Shown here in pieces: positions 11,176 to 19,723 of a DNA stretch of 64,000 bases (position 1 is the stretch's first letter; the number at the start of each line of letters is the position of its first letter). The notes beneath the pieces were generated by a model. It saw nothing but the letters and a program-made list of their open reading frames with translations. It made no database searches and was not told the DNA's origin. Made by a program: the position numbers and the translations under genes. The stretch is from Amycolatopsis suaedae. GTDB lineage: Bacteria; Actinomycetota; Actinomycetes; Mycobacteriales; Pseudonocardiaceae. The stretch lies in NCBI RefSeq assembly GCF_004214935.1, contig NZ_SFCC01000005.1, positions 62,001-126,000 on the forward strand, read 5' to 3'.

Positions 11176-12115
11176 CGCCGTCGGTCAGCCGGCCGAGCGA
11201 GAGGCCGAACCGCTCCTGCGAGTCGGTCCACCAGCGGTGCTGCTCGAACCCGGCCCCGGCCAGCTCGGCCGCCACGCCCTCGGCGCGGAACTTCGCCGAG
11301 ATCTCCGTGCGAACCTCCTCACCGGCGTCGAACGCGACCTCCAGCCCCGCCCCGGGAATCCGCACGGTCATCGCCTCCCTGGCCCGCAGCCGCATCTCGA
11401 TCCACTCCTCCCGCGCGTCCCACACCGCGACGTGCTCGAAGGCGCCGGGCCGGAAGTCCGCCCCCAGCCGGGCGTTGATCACGTGCAGCACGTTGCGGTT
11501 GAACGCCGCCGTGACGCCCTGGTCGTCATCGTAGGCCCGGACCAGCACGCCGGGGTCCTTGACCAGGTCGGTGCCGAGCAGCAGCCACTCCCCCGGCGCC
11601 AGCGCCCCGGCGACGTTGCTGAGGAACTTGGCCCGTTCGGCAGGCAGCAGGTTCCCGATCGTGCCGCCGAGGAACACGACCATCCGGGGTGCCGCGCCGG
11701 GCAGCACGCCGAGCTGGTCGGTGAAGTCGCCGACCACGCCGCGGACGCGCAGGCCGGGATAGTCGGCCGAGATGGCCGCGGCGGCGGCGTCCAGCGCGGA
11801 GGCGGACACGTCCAGCGGCGCGAACTCGGTGAGCGTGCCGTGCGCGGTGAGCGCGTCCAGCAGCAACCGGGTCTTCTCGCTGGACCCCGAACCGAGCTCG
11901 ACCAGCGTCGCGGTGCCGGTCTCCCTCGCGATCGCGGCGGACTCCCGGTCCAGGATCTCCCGCTCGGCCCTGGTCGGGTAGTACTCGGGCAGCTCGGTGA
12001 TCCGCTCGAACAGGTCACTGCCGGTGGCGTCGTAAAACCACTTCGACGGCAGCCACTTGCGTTCGGCGGACAGCCCGACCCGGACGTCGGTGCGCAGGGC
12101 TTCGGTGAGGGTCAC
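11168..12115 (-). CDS. egtD: L-histidine N(alpha)-methyltransferase EgtD, 315 aa
   Basis: Trimethylates histidine with three S-adenosylmethionine molecules to make hercynine, the first step of ergothioneine synthesis. The SAM site shows as ELGSGSSEKTRLLLDAL, and the LPEYYPTRAEREIL segment near residue 45 belongs to the EgtD substrate pocket. The C-terminal EISAKF and RWWTDSQERFGLSL match the family. GTG 12115 overlaps the egtC stop (GTGA). Length is standard. Confidence 0.96.
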   Translation of the reverse strand: MTLTEALRTDVRVGLSAERKWLPSKWFYDATGSDLFERITELPEYYPTRAEREILDRESAAIARETGTATLVELGSGSSEKTRLLLDALTAHGTLTEFAPLDVSASALDAAAAAISADYPGLRVRGVVGDFTDQLGVLPGAAPRMVVFLGGTIGNLLPAERAKFLSNVAGALAPGEWLLLGTDLVKDPGVLVRAYDDDQGVTAAFNRNVLHVINARLGADFRPGAFEHVAVWDAREEWIEMRLRAREAMTVRIPGAGLEVAFDAGEEVRTEISAKFRAEGVAAELAGAGFEQHRWWTDSQERFGLSLGRLTDGGA

Positions 12116-12861
12116 GGGGTCTCCACTTCGATCGGGGCGACGGTCAGGTCGCCGCCTCGGGCATGCACCAGGTGCCGGTCGGGCACCGGCGTCCAGCCGG
12201 GATGGTCGTCGAACGGTTCGGACGCGATCAGCACCGCGCCGTCGGCGGTCAGGACGGACAGGGCGTGTGTCCACGCGGTGGCGACCAGCTGCTCGCCGTC
12301 GGTCAGCAGCAGGTTCAGGCGCGAACCCGGGGCGGCGGCCTCGACGTCGGCGACCAGCTCGGCCACCGCCTTGACCGCCGGCACCCCGGCGTCCAGCCGG
12401 GCCCGCAGCAGCGCCCACAGCAGTGCCGAGTCGGTGGTGGCCTCCAGGGTGAGCAGCTCGGTCACCGGGAGCCTGCCCGCCAGGGCCGCCATCGAGCCGG
12501 GCCAGCCGCGGACGAGCCCGTTGTGGCTGAACAGCCAGCGGCCACCCTCGAACGGCGCGCACGCCGACTCGGCCACCGGCATGCCCACCGTCGCCGAGCG
12601 CACCGCGGCCAGGAATGCCGTGCTGTGCAACGAAGCCGCCAGCGCGGGCAGGGCGCTGTCGGTCCACAGTGGATTGGGACGGCGGTAGCGGACCGGCTCA
12701 CCACCGGCGTACCAGCCGAGGCCGAAGCCGTCGGCGTTGACCGAGCCCCCGCCACGCATGTCGGCGGGGGCGTAGGACTGGCGCAGCAACGAGTGCGGCG
12801 CCTCCAGCAGTGGTCCCGCGGGTGAGCGGGGCGGGCCCAGGTAGGCCAGGTGCCTGCACAC
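12112..12861 (-). CDS. egtC: gamma-glutamyl hercynylcysteine sulfoxide hydrolase EgtC, 249 aa
   Basis: Class II glutamine amidotransferase-type hydrolase that removes glutamate from gamma-glutamyl-hercynylcysteine S-oxide. The N-terminal nucleophile Cys2 is present (MCRHLAYLG), as are NADGFGLGWY and the FSHNGLVRGW motif around residue 115. It begins 3 nt after the egtB stop and overlaps egtD by 4 nt. Confidence 0.95.
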   Translation of the reverse strand: MCRHLAYLGPPRSPAGPLLEAPHSLLRQSYAPADMRGGGSVNADGFGLGWYAGGEPVRYRRPNPLWTDSALPALAASLHSTAFLAAVRSATVGMPVAESACAPFEGGRWLFSHNGLVRGWPGSMAALAGRLPVTELLTLEATTDSALLWALLRARLDAGVPAVKAVAELVADVEAAAPGSRLNLLLTDGEQLVATAWTHALSVLTADGAVLIASEPFDDHPGWTPVPDRHLVHARGGDLTVAPIEVETP

Positions 12862-12864
12862 CGG

Positions 12865-14214
12865 TCAGCCGCTCTCACCGGGTCGCAGGTCCCTGGCGCA
12901 CCGGAAGCCGGCGAAGATCTGCCGCCGGATCGGGTAGTCCCAGTTGCGGAACGTCCCGCGGATCGCGGCGGCGTCGGTGCCGAACGAGCCGCCCCGCAGA
13001 ACCTTGTACTCCGGGCCGAAGAACACCTCGGAGTACTCCCGGTACGGAAACGCCGTGAAGCCCGGGTATCCGGCGAAGTCGGTGCTGGTCCACTCCCACA
13101 CGTCGCCGATGAGCTGGTGCACGCCCAGCGGCGACGCCCCGGCCGGGTAGGCGCCCGCGGGTGCCGGCCGCAGGTGCCGCTGGCCGAGGTTGGCGTGTGC
13201 CGCCGTCGGCTCGTCGTCGCCCCACGGGAACCGCCTGGTGACGCCGGTGGCCGGGTCGTGGCGGGCGGCCTTCTCCCACTCCGCCTCGGTGGGCAGCCGC
13301 CTGCCCGCCCACGCGGCGTAGGCCCGTGCCTCGTGGTAGGACACGTGCACCACCGGCTCGTCCTCGGGAACCGGCTCGACGACGCCGAAGCGGCGCCGCC
13401 ACCACTGCCCGTTCTCGCGGCGCCAGAACAGCGGCGCGGTGATGTCGTGCGCGTTGCGGTAGTCCCAGCCGTCCTCGCTCCACCAGCGGCGTTCGTGGTA
13501 GCCGCCGGCGTCGATGAAGGCCAGGTAGTCGCCGCAGGTGACCGGCGTGGTGTCGATGGCGAAGCCGGCCACGTCGACCTCGTGGGCAGGCCGTTCGTTG
13601 TCCAGCGCCCACGGTTCGGCCGACGTGCCCATGCGGAACGGCCCGCCGGGCACCACGACCTCGCGCGGCAGCCGCCGCGGCGCCGCGGGTGGCGGGGGCG
13701 CGTGCAGCACCGGGTCGCCGCGGCGCAGCTGGTGGGTGGCCAGCATGGTCTCGTCGTGCTGCTGCTCGTGCTGGGTGATCATGCCGAACGCGAAGGCGTT
13801 CTCGGTGAGCCTGCGCCCATGCAGCGGTGCGGCGTCGAGGACGTCCAGCGCCTTGTCGCGCACCTCCCGCACGTAGGCCCTCGCCTCGGCTGGCCCGAGC
13901 AGCGGCAGCGACGGCCGGTCGGCCCTGGGGTGCTGGAAGGCGTCGTAGAGGTCGTCGATGTCCGGTCGCAGCGGCTCGCGGCCGCCAACGTCGCGGACCA
14001 GCCAGAGTTCCTCCTGGCTGCCGATGTGGGCGAGGTCCCACACCAGTGGTGACATCAGCTTCGAGTGCTGTTTGGTCAGGTCGTCGTCGTCCACCGCGTC
14101 GGTGAGGACGACGCTGCGGTCGCGGGCCCTGGTGAGCGCGCCGGCCACGTGGGCCTTGAGCTGCTCGGGGGACAGGTCACGCAGCGGGTTCGGTTCCGCG
14201 GTCGAGGTGGCCAC
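12865..14214 (-). CDS. egtB: hercynine oxygenase / sulfoxide synthase EgtB, 449 aa
   Basis: Iron(II)- and O2-dependent enzyme joining hercynine and gamma-glutamylcysteine. The N-terminal DinB-like part carries the iron-binding histidines, one in WDLAHIGSQEE and two in ITQHEQQHDETM. The C-terminal formylglycine-generating-enzyme fold shows GGPFRMGTSAEPW, WEWTSTDF and LRGGSF. GTG 14214 is supported by AAAGGAGG 6 nt upstream and lies 38 nt inside egtA. The mycobacterial-type substrate (gamma-Glu-Cys) is implied by linked egtA and egtC. Confidence 0.96.
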   Translation of the reverse strand: MATSTAEPNPLRDLSPEQLKAHVAGALTRARDRSVVLTDAVDDDDLTKQHSKLMSPLVWDLAHIGSQEELWLVRDVGGREPLRPDIDDLYDAFQHPRADRPSLPLLGPAEARAYVREVRDKALDVLDAAPLHGRRLTENAFAFGMITQHEQQHDETMLATHQLRRGDPVLHAPPPPAAPRRLPREVVVPGGPFRMGTSAEPWALDNERPAHEVDVAGFAIDTTPVTCGDYLAFIDAGGYHERRWWSEDGWDYRNAHDITAPLFWRRENGQWWRRRFGVVEPVPEDEPVVHVSYHEARAYAAWAGRRLPTEAEWEKAARHDPATGVTRRFPWGDDEPTAAHANLGQRHLRPAPAGAYPAGASPLGVHQLIGDVWEWTSTDFAGYPGFTAFPYREYSEVFFGPEYKVLRGGSFGTDAAAIRGTFRNWDYPIRRQIFAGFRCARDLRPGESG

Positions 14215-15472
14215 GGCCGGCCTCCTTTCCTGCGCGCAGGCGGCGCCGCACGCTCTCGGTGATGTCGGTGACGGCATCGGCGGACAGGCCGGTGCCGGGA
14301 AGGGCCGCGCAGCCGAGGTCGGCCACGGCCCGTGCGGTACGGGCGAGGCCGGGGTCGTCGAGGCCGCGGGTGACGGCGGTGCTCCAGGCGTCCGCCACGG
14401 GTGAGCACACGTCCAGCACTGCGTCCACTGTGGACGGGTTGGACAGCAGTGCGGTGAGCAGTGCCACCGGATGTGTCCAGGTGGCACCGGGTTGGGCGTC
14501 GAGGTAGCGGATCTCCAGGTATCCCCTGGGCCGCACCGGGGTGAACAGCGTGGTGAGGTGGTAGTCGAGGTCGGCCGTGGTCGGCGGGTCGAGCAGGCCG
14601 GCCGCTCCCCTGCCCGCGATCCAGTCGGCGAAGGTGACGCCGGGCGGCGCGTCCCAGTCGCCTGCCCGGTTGGGCATGACCATCAGCGGGGTGTCGAGCA
14701 CGCGGCCCGCCCAGTCGGCCGCCGGGTCGTCGGACACCGCGCCGGCGACGGTCCGGGCCGGTTCGGTGTCCATCACGGCCCGCCAGCGCGCCGACGCGAG
14801 TCCGCGGCGGCGGGAGTTGGCGAACAGGGCGAGCAGTACCGGCCCGAGGGCGTGGGCGGCGGCCCACCGTGCGGCGAACTCGGACCGTTCGCCGACGTCC
14901 ACGCACACCTGGAGCCCGGCGGTGCTGCACATCATCGTGATGCCGCCGGTGCCCATGGGTGCGAACCGGCGTTCCATGGCGGCGTAACGGGGGGTGGCGA
15001 GCAGCCGGGTCGGTGGCCGGTGGGCGTCGAGTGCGGCGTCGCCGAGCCGGAGCCCGGATTCGGCGAGGAGTCCGGCCAGGTGGGCCCGGTCGGCGGAGAC
15101 GGCGGTGATCAGCTCGGTCAGACTGGACCGGGGAGGCGTGGAGAGCTCAACCTGGCCGCCGGGTTCCAGGGTGACGGTCGAGCCTGCCGGCAGCGGGAGC
15201 GCGGGACTGTCGGGTGCGAGGGTACGCGGGGTGTGCGGCCCGAGGGCCGCGGCGAGGTGATCCGGCGCCAGTGCTCTGGCGGGATCACCGACGTGGTGCA
15301 CGGTGTACTCCAGCTCCACGCCGAGCAGCCGTGGTGGCCCGTGCTTGAAGCACACCGACGCCACGTAGGCCTCGCCTTCGGCGCGGTCCGCGATCGCCCG
15401 CGCGGAGACGACGGTTGCCGCGGAATCGTTGCGGGGCGGGGAAAACCCGCCTATTTCGGACACCGGCACCAC
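14177..15472 (-). CDS. egtA: glutamate-cysteine ligase EgtA, 431 aa
   Basis: Makes gamma-glutamylcysteine from glutamate, cysteine and ATP for ergothioneine synthesis. The GCS2-type fold is recognisable from GVELEYTVHHVGD, LEPGGQVELSTPP near residue 105, and the substrate loop FANSRRRGLASARWRAVM. First gene of the leftward operon egtA-egtB-egtC-egtD-DUF385. The start is GTG 15472 (a second GTG follows directly). The promoter should lie in the repeat-rich gap to the right. Confidence 0.95.
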   Translation of the reverse strand: MVPVSEIGGFSPPRNDSAATVVSARAIADRAEGEAYVASVCFKHGPPRLLGVELEYTVHHVGDPARALAPDHLAAALGPHTPRTLAPDSPALPLPAGSTVTLEPGGQVELSTPPRSSLTELITAVSADRAHLAGLLAESGLRLGDAALDAHRPPTRLLATPRYAAMERRFAPMGTGGITMMCSTAGLQVCVDVGERSEFAARWAAAHALGPVLLALFANSRRRGLASARWRAVMDTEPARTVAGAVSDDPAADWAGRVLDTPLMVMPNRAGDWDAPPGVTFADWIAGRGAAGLLDPPTTADLDYHLTTLFTPVRPRGYLEIRYLDAQPGATWTHPVALLTALLSNPSTVDAVLDVCSPVADAWSTAVTRGLDDPGLARTARAVADLGCAALPGTGLSADAVTDITESVRRRLRAGKEAGRGHLDRGTEPAA

Positions 15473-15574
15473 CTGCCATCCGTGTGTGGCCCTACCGCCT
15501 TCGGACGCTACACGCGCCCCCCGACACTTTCATCCCGGCGACGCCGGGGGCCTCACCCGGGCGGCCGCGTCGAA

Positions 15575-15627
15575 GCTCGTGAAGGCCACCTTCATCACGT
15601 GAGACGTCACGGCCTCGGCAAAGTCGG
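15575..15627. repeat. composite repeat (type B): hairpin arm joined to a CGGCAAAGTCGG tail
   Basis: GCTCGTGAAGGCCACC TTC is followed by ATCACGTGAGACGTC and then a tail ending CTCGGCAAAGTCGG, without the second hairpin arm. The same junction recurs at 35562, 54601 and, inverted, at 35993. Confidence 0.75.
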
Positions 15628-15639
15628 TTGTCAGGCGCG

Positions 15640-15690
15640 AGCGAGGGAGGGAGCTTTGCTGGCGAAGAAGGGGAGTAAAGCTCCCTCGCT
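15640..15690. repeat. imperfect hairpin, AGCGAGGGAGCTTT arms
   Basis: The left arm 15640-15660 (AGCGAGGGAGGGAGCTTTGCT) pairs with 15674-15690 (AGTAAAGCTCCCTCGCT) with one 4-nt bulge and one mismatch around a 13-nt purine-rich loop. It may be a transcription terminator or another interspersed element. Confidence 0.6.
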
Positions 15691-15731
15691 GCCTTACGGG
15701 TGTGACTGGTGGGGCTGGTGTGGTGACCGCG

Positions 15732-15788
15732 ATGCCGTGAAGGCCGCACTCACGGCGTCTCATGCCGTGAGTGCCCCCTTCACGGCAT
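15732..15788. repeat. divergent hairpin repeat with rewritten arms (type A variant)
   Basis: Arms of 25 nt (15732-15756 and 15764-15788) pair at 23 positions around the loop GTCTCAT. The layout GTGAAGG..loop GTCTCA..CCTTCAC is that of the main family, but the arm ends are ATGCCGTG and the inner part is GCACTCACGGC, changed together on both sides. Confidence 0.75.
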
Positions 15789-15828
15789 GCTGGCATGGAC
15801 ACGTGGGCGGGCAGCGTCGTTGTTCGGT

Positions 15829-15880
15829 GTGAAGGCCGAGTTTCTGTCGTCTCATGTGCTGAAGGTGGCCTTCACGAGCT
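15829..15880. repeat. decayed hairpin repeat copy (type A)
   Basis: The right arm TGAAGGTGGCCTTCACGAGCT is intact, but the left arm reads GTGAAGGCCGAGTTTC and pairs only in part. The loop CGTCTCATGTG is conserved. It ends 6 nt before the EspG stop codon. Confidence 0.75.
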
Positions 15881-15885
15881 TTGGC

Positions 15886-16659
15886 TCAGCCGGTGACGAC
15901 GCCGTCGCGGGCGGGGGCCTGGCCGAGGTCGGCGGCGAGCTGCCGCAGCGCGTCCGCCAGCGCCTGCCTGCTGCCGGGCGCCAGGTGCAGCTCGGCCTCC
16001 CTGCCGGTGCCGGTGGTGTAGTTGAGGTAGCGGCCCCAGTCGGTGTCGGCGTAGTGCAGCGGCTGCTCGGTACGCAGGTAGCGGCCCACCTCGTCGCGGC
16101 TGGCCGCGTACAGCTCGCCACTACCGCGCACCGGCCGCCGGACCACCTCGACGATGTCGGACACGGTCCGGCTCAGCGGCCGGTCGCCGTAGGACCGGCC
16201 GGCCGCCTCCAGCTCGTCGACCAGGATCGAGCACGGCCGCCCGCCGCCCGGGCCGACGTCGGGCAGCTCGCTCACCAGCTCCTCGGCCAGGTCGTCCCTG
16301 GCCACCTCGCGGATCGCCACCACGTCGCCGACCCGCACCGCGACCAGTGCCTGCAGGCCACGGGCCGCGGCGAGGACGCCGTCGGTGCGCTCGTTGTCGC
16401 CGGTCACCCAGCCGTACAGCTCGACGCTCGCGCTGGTCAGCAACGGGAGCAGATCGAGCACGTCGACGGTGGCCCGCCCGCCGCCGTCGACCAGCCCGGC
16501 CTCCGCCAGTGCGTACTCGATCTCCCGGTCGGCCTGCTGCCGCTCCTCGTCGGTCAGCCAGACCGGCTCCGGGCGCAACGTCACGTGCAGCGCGCCGACG
16601 CGCTCGCGCTCGGCCAGCGCCGCCAGCGCGGTGACCGGGACCTCGAACCGTGCCGCCAT
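15886..16659 (-). CDS. EspG-family type VII secretion chaperone, 257 aa
   Basis: Resembles the EspG (ESX-associated) family, cytoplasmic chaperones that bind PE-PPE-type substrates and hand them to the ESX secretion machine. The opening FEVPVTALAALAERERVG and the C-terminal Arg-rich strand region are family features, and the length is standard. It lies 5 nt after the PPE-like gene, its probable client, and is last in a four-gene operon. No core ESX gene (eccB, eccC, eccD, eccE, mycP) is in the window. Confidence 0.82.
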   Translation of the reverse strand: MAARFEVPVTALAALAERERVGALHVTLRPEPVWLTDEERQQADREIEYALAEAGLVDGGGRATVDVLDLLPLLTSASVELYGWVTGDNERTDGVLAAARGLQALVAVRVGDVVAIREVARDDLAEELVSELPDVGPGGGRPCSILVDELEAAGRSYGDRPLSRTVSDIVEVVRRPVRGSGELYAASRDEVGRYLRTEQPLHYADTDWGRYLNYTTGTGREAELHLAPGSRQALADALRQLAADLGQAPARDGVVTG

Positions 16660-16664
16660 CGCGG

Positions 16665-17945
16665 CTACTCGCCGATGACGGGCGGGATCGCCGTCTGGTC
16701 GGTGCCGAAGATGCCGTCGGGGTCGGGCTCGATCAGGTAGTCGGGACGCTGGTGGACGCTGTCCTCCTCGCCCTCGCCGCGCTGTCCGGCGGCATGGCCC
16801 ATCGGACCACCCATACCGGCGCCCGACCGGGCCGCGGCCGCCGCGCCGACGCCGCCCCGCGCGTCCATCCCGCCCAGGCCGCCGACGCCGGTGCCCTTGC
16901 CGCCGGCGAGTGCGCCCGACCCGGCTCCCGGCCCGCCCGGGACGCCACCCGGGCCGCCGCCGAGCAGCCTGCCCGCGGCGCTGCCGCCGCGGCCGCCGGA
17001 GGTTCCGCTGGTGCTCGGCACGCCGGGCGTGGTCGTGTTGCGGCCGCCGCCCTGGCCGGGCACGCCGACGACGGTGTCCGGGGTCGGCTGCGGGACGCGG
17101 CGGCGCGGGTCGGTGCGGCCGGTGCCGGTGTCGCTGTCACCGGGTTTGGTGCGGGTGGGCGTGGTCGTGTCGGTGTCCTTGCCTCCACGGTCCCCGCGGC
17201 CACCACCGGTGTCCCCGGTGGTGCGCGAGCCGCCGGTGGAGTCCCTGTCGCCGGTGGTGTTCGTAGTGTTGCTGGTGGTCGACGACGTGGTCTCGGTGCT
17301 GGAACTGGTGGTGCTGTCGTCGATGGTGTTCCTGCCCCTGCCGGGCGGCGGCAGCTGGTTCCACTCGATGATCACCTGCGGCTTCCCGCCGTCCTTCACG
17401 GTCAGGCTCGAGTTGTCGGAGGACAGCACGGAGTAGTTCGTCGGCAGCGCGCTGGTGGTGCTCTGGCTGATCGACTTGTACTGCTCCATGACGCGGACGT
17501 TGGTCTCGTTCGCCGCGTTGTGCTTCTGCATGCCCTCCTGGTAGTTCTGGATGTCGTTGGCCGCCATGAACGGGCCGGCGATCGGGATGGCGCCCTTCAG
17601 CCCGGTGGTCCACGGGTTGGGCTTCTCCGGCGCGGGCGGCACCGGCACCACCGAGCTGCCCGCCGCGTCGAAGCCGGTCGCCTGGGTGGTGACCGACATG
17701 GTGGTGGCGTCGAGCGGGCCCGCGCTGTCGGCGAACGCCTGCGCCAGCGGGTTGGCCCCGGCGTTGGCGGCGGCCGCGGAGTCGCCCTTCCAGGAGTTCA
17801 TCATCCGGTCGCTCAGGCCGGTGATCGACTCCAGCCGCTGGCGGTAGTTGTCGGACAGCGTCCGCACCTGGTCGGCGGCCGTGTGCAGGGCGGACGTGTT
17901 GCCCTCGGTGAAGTTCTGGTAGATCGCCTGGCCGTCCATCGCCAT
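16665..17945 (-). CDS. PPE-like type VII secretion substrate with Gly/Thr-rich tail, 426 aa
   Basis: The N-terminal 130 residues are helical with a WxG-type turn (NSWKGDSAAA, about residues 49-58), as in PPE/WXG100 helical hairpins. A long low-complexity region follows: Ser/Thr-rich (about 205-260), charged Asp/Gly/Thr repeats, then Gly-rich (about 330-390). The extreme C-terminus DYLIEPDPDGIFGTDQTAIP is acidic and probably conserved. The pairing with an EspG-type chaperone gene supports secretion. The function of the secreted protein is unknown. GAGAGGGG lies 7 nt before the ATG at 17945. Confidence 0.75.
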   Translation of the reverse strand: MAMDGQAIYQNFTEGNTSALHTAADQVRTLSDNYRQRLESITGLSDRMMNSWKGDSAAAANAGANPLAQAFADSAGPLDATTMSVTTQATGFDAAGSSVVPVPPAPEKPNPWTTGLKGAIPIAGPFMAANDIQNYQEGMQKHNAANETNVRVMEQYKSISQSTTSALPTNYSVLSSDNSSLTVKDGGKPQVIIEWNQLPPPGRGRNTIDDSTTSSSTETTSSTTSNTTNTTGDRDSTGGSRTTGDTGGGRGDRGGKDTDTTTPTRTKPGDSDTGTGRTDPRRRVPQPTPDTVVGVPGQGGGRNTTTPGVPSTSGTSGGRGGSAAGRLLGGGPGGVPGGPGAGSGALAGGKGTGVGGLGGMDARGGVGAAAAARSGAGMGGPMGHAAGQRGEGEEDSVHQRPDYLIEPDPDGIFGTDQTAIPPVIGE

Positions 17946-17958
17946 GTCCGGGCCCCTC

Positions 17959-18561
17959 TCAGCTCTGCTTCAACGTGCCCACGACGGCGGCGGCCAGCTT
18001 CCCGGCCGCGTCGCAGGACTGCTGCCTGTTTCGATTCACGGATGTCGCGGTGAAGGTGAGGTCGTCGGCGATCCCCACCCACAACGTGCACCGGCCGCTG
18101 TCCCTGCCGTCCACGAGACCGGCGTAGACCGACGGGTAGCCGTCGATGTCCGGCCCGGGCTCGGAGAACCGCAGCTGGCCCCGTTCCAGCGCCGCTCGCA
18201 CACCGGCCAGCCCGCCGGTGCCGCGGTCGCGGTTGGGCGTCTGGACGGCGACCGAGAGACCGATTCCCTCGCGTCCGATCAGCCACTCGCAGCCGGGTCC
18301 GCCGAGGACGCTCGCGCTGCCCTCGGTCTTCGGTTTGCCGGGTTCGGTGAACCCCAGCTCGCTCAGCGCCTGCGGCGACACCAGCGTGCACGGATCGCTC
18401 AGGAACCGGGACGGATCCAGGGGCCGAGCGATCGACGGCTGGCTCGGCGACTCCGCCGGTGGCGGCGGCGCGGGCTGCGCGGTTCCGGCCGTGCTGCCAC
18501 CGGAGCACCCGGCCACCACGGCGAGCGCGGCGACGGCCGCGATCGCGGGCGCAGCCCTCAT
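17959..18561 (-). CDS. DUF3558-family lipoprotein, 200 aa
   Basis: A lipoprotein signal peptide with lipobox VVAGCSGG (Cys about 19) is followed by a Pro-rich linker and a DUF3558 domain (DPCTLVSPQALSELGF, GCEWLIG, later Cys residues likely in disulfides). Such lipoproteins often accompany ESX-related genes in Pseudonocardiaceae. Its ATG at 18561 overlaps the stop of the upstream gene (ATGA); the next gene begins 13 nt after its stop. Confidence 0.85.
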   Translation of the reverse strand: MRAAPAIAAVAALAVVAGCSGGSTAGTAQPAPPPPAESPSQPSIARPLDPSRFLSDPCTLVSPQALSELGFTEPGKPKTEGSASVLGGPGCEWLIGREGIGLSVAVQTPNRDRGTGGLAGVRAALERGQLRFSEPGPDIDGYPSVYAGLVDGRDSGRCTLWVGIADDLTFTATSVNRNRQQSCDAAGKLAAAVVGTLKQS

Positions 18562-18971
18562 GCGCCGGCGGCCTGGTTCAGTGCGTCGGCGGTGTCGGCG
18601 TCCTTCGTTTCCGTCTTCTGCTTGGCCATCTTGAGCTTCGCGACGTACTCGGTGGCGTAGATCCGCATCGAGTCGTTCTGCGTCTGCAGCGCGAACAGCG
18701 ACTCGATGCCGGTGTCGACGTAGCCCGCGCTCACCGGGTCGGTGCCCGGCGGGACCAGGCCGGCGATGATGCCCTCGATCGTCATCGTGTCCTGGCTGAT
18801 CTTCTCGAGCTCGTCCTCCCAGAGCCCGATCAGCGCGGTCAGCTCCTCGGGAGTCATCTCGAAACCCCCGCCGCCCGCGGCAGGCGCCGCGCCCTTGCCG
18901 ACGGTGTCCACACCGGACCACAGCTCGCGTGCGGCCTTACTGGCCGCTCCGTCGACTACCGCGTCCCACAT
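18558..18971 (-). CDS. small helical protein of a type VII secretion accessory operon, 137 aa
   Basis: First gene of the operon. It is helical with an acidic middle (ELTALIGLWEDELEKISQDT) and a Lys-rich C-terminal helix (YATEYVAKLKMAKQKTET). There is no signal peptide. Size and helical content fit a WXG100-like or ESX-associated partner of the PPE-like protein, but no WxG motif is seen, so the assignment rests on context. The ATG 18971 has a GGGGTGAG-type ribosome site. Confidence 0.65.
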   Translation of the reverse strand: MWDAVVDGAASKAARELWSGVDTVGKGAAPAAGGGGFEMTPEELTALIGLWEDELEKISQDTMTIEGIIAGLVPPGTDPVSAGYVDTGIESLFALQTQNDSMRIYATEYVAKLKMAKQKTETKDADTADALNQAAGA

Positions 18972-19072
18972 ACCCGCTCACCCCATTCGCCCACACACAG
19001 CGAGTTCGTAGACGCACGAGCCTAGTCGACGGTTCCCGTCGAGATCGGCATTTCACCCCGGAAACAAAGATA

Positions 19073-19084
19073 CCGTACGTACGG
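19073..19084. promoter_or_regulatory. 12-bp perfect palindrome upstream of the AcnR-like gene
   Basis: CCGTACGTACGG, 37 nt before the start of the TetR-family gene at 19121. The GTAC core is shared with known AcnR sites. It is a good candidate for autoregulation. Confidence 0.5.
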
Positions 19085-19120
19085 ATTGCAATACTGGGCC
19101 CGCTGGTGAAGGATTCAGGG

Positions 19121-19711
19121 ATGCCACGCGTCAGCCAGGATCACCTCGACGCCCGCCGACGCCAGATCCTCGACGGCGCCCGCGTGTGTTTCGCGCGGTA
19201 CGGCTACGAGGGTGCCACCGTTCGCCGCCTCGAGGAAGCCACCGGCCTGTCCCGGGGCGCGATCTTCCACCACTTCCGCGACAAGGAGTCGCTGTTCCTC
19301 GCACTGGCGGAGGACGACGCGGTCAGCATGGCCGACGTGGTCGCCCGGCAGGGCCTGGTCCAGGTGATGCGCGACCTGCTGTCGGAGGGCAGCGACCATC
19401 CGGCCGACTGGCTCGGCACGCGGCTGGAGGTGTCCAGGCGGCTGCGCACCGACCCGGAGTTCCGGACCCGCTGGGCACAGCGCTCCGAACAGCTCACCGC
19501 AGCCACCCGGCAGCGCCTGCTGCGGCAGCGCGACGCCGGCAAGCTGCGTGACGACGTCGACGTCGACGTGCTGACGTCGTTCCTGGAACTGGTGCTGGAG
19601 GGGCTGGTCTCGCACCTGGCGATGGGCCTGCCCGCCGGCCACCTGACGCCGGTTCTGGACCTGGTCGAGGAGACGGTGCGCCGTCATCGTGCGCACGCCG
19701 CCCCGGCGTGA
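19121..19711 (+). CDS. acnR: AcnR-like TetR-family regulator, 196 aa
   Basis: TetR-family repressor resembling AcnR, which in corynebacteria represses aconitase. The N-terminal HTH (residues 10-56) includes GATVRRLEEATGLSRGAIFHHFRDK. The C-terminal ligand domain matches AcnR in DDVDVDVLTSFLELVLEGLVSHLA; AcnR is known to sense citrate and Mg2+. Unlike in corynebacteria it is not next to acn: the aconitase gene is 12 kb away. The ATG at 19121 has AAGGA upstream. Confidence 0.78.
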   Translation: MPRVSQDHLDARRRQILDGARVCFARYGYEGATVRRLEEATGLSRGAIFHHFRDKESLFLALAEDDAVSMADVVARQGLVQVMRDLLSEGSDHPADWLGTRLEVSRRLRTDPEFRTRWAQRSEQLTAATRQRLLRQRDAGKLRDDVDVDVLTSFLELVLEGLVSHLAMGLPAGHLTPVLDLVEETVRRHRAHAAPA

Positions 19712-19723
19712 TGGACTCGCCGC

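Larger units (their letters stand above)
15473..15885. other. 413-bp gene-free repeat island
   Basis: Gap between the divergent-looking egt operon start and the end of the EspG gene. No coding sequence was found. It is filled by one composite repeat, a G-rich hairpin, a divergent hairpin copy and a decayed hairpin copy, listed separately. The egt promoter must be in the left 100 bp. Confidence 0.6.

Noticed and set aside
15732..15788. Intrinsic terminator
   Set aside because: The stem is strong but there is no T-run on either strand, and its sequence belongs to the interspersed hairpin family.
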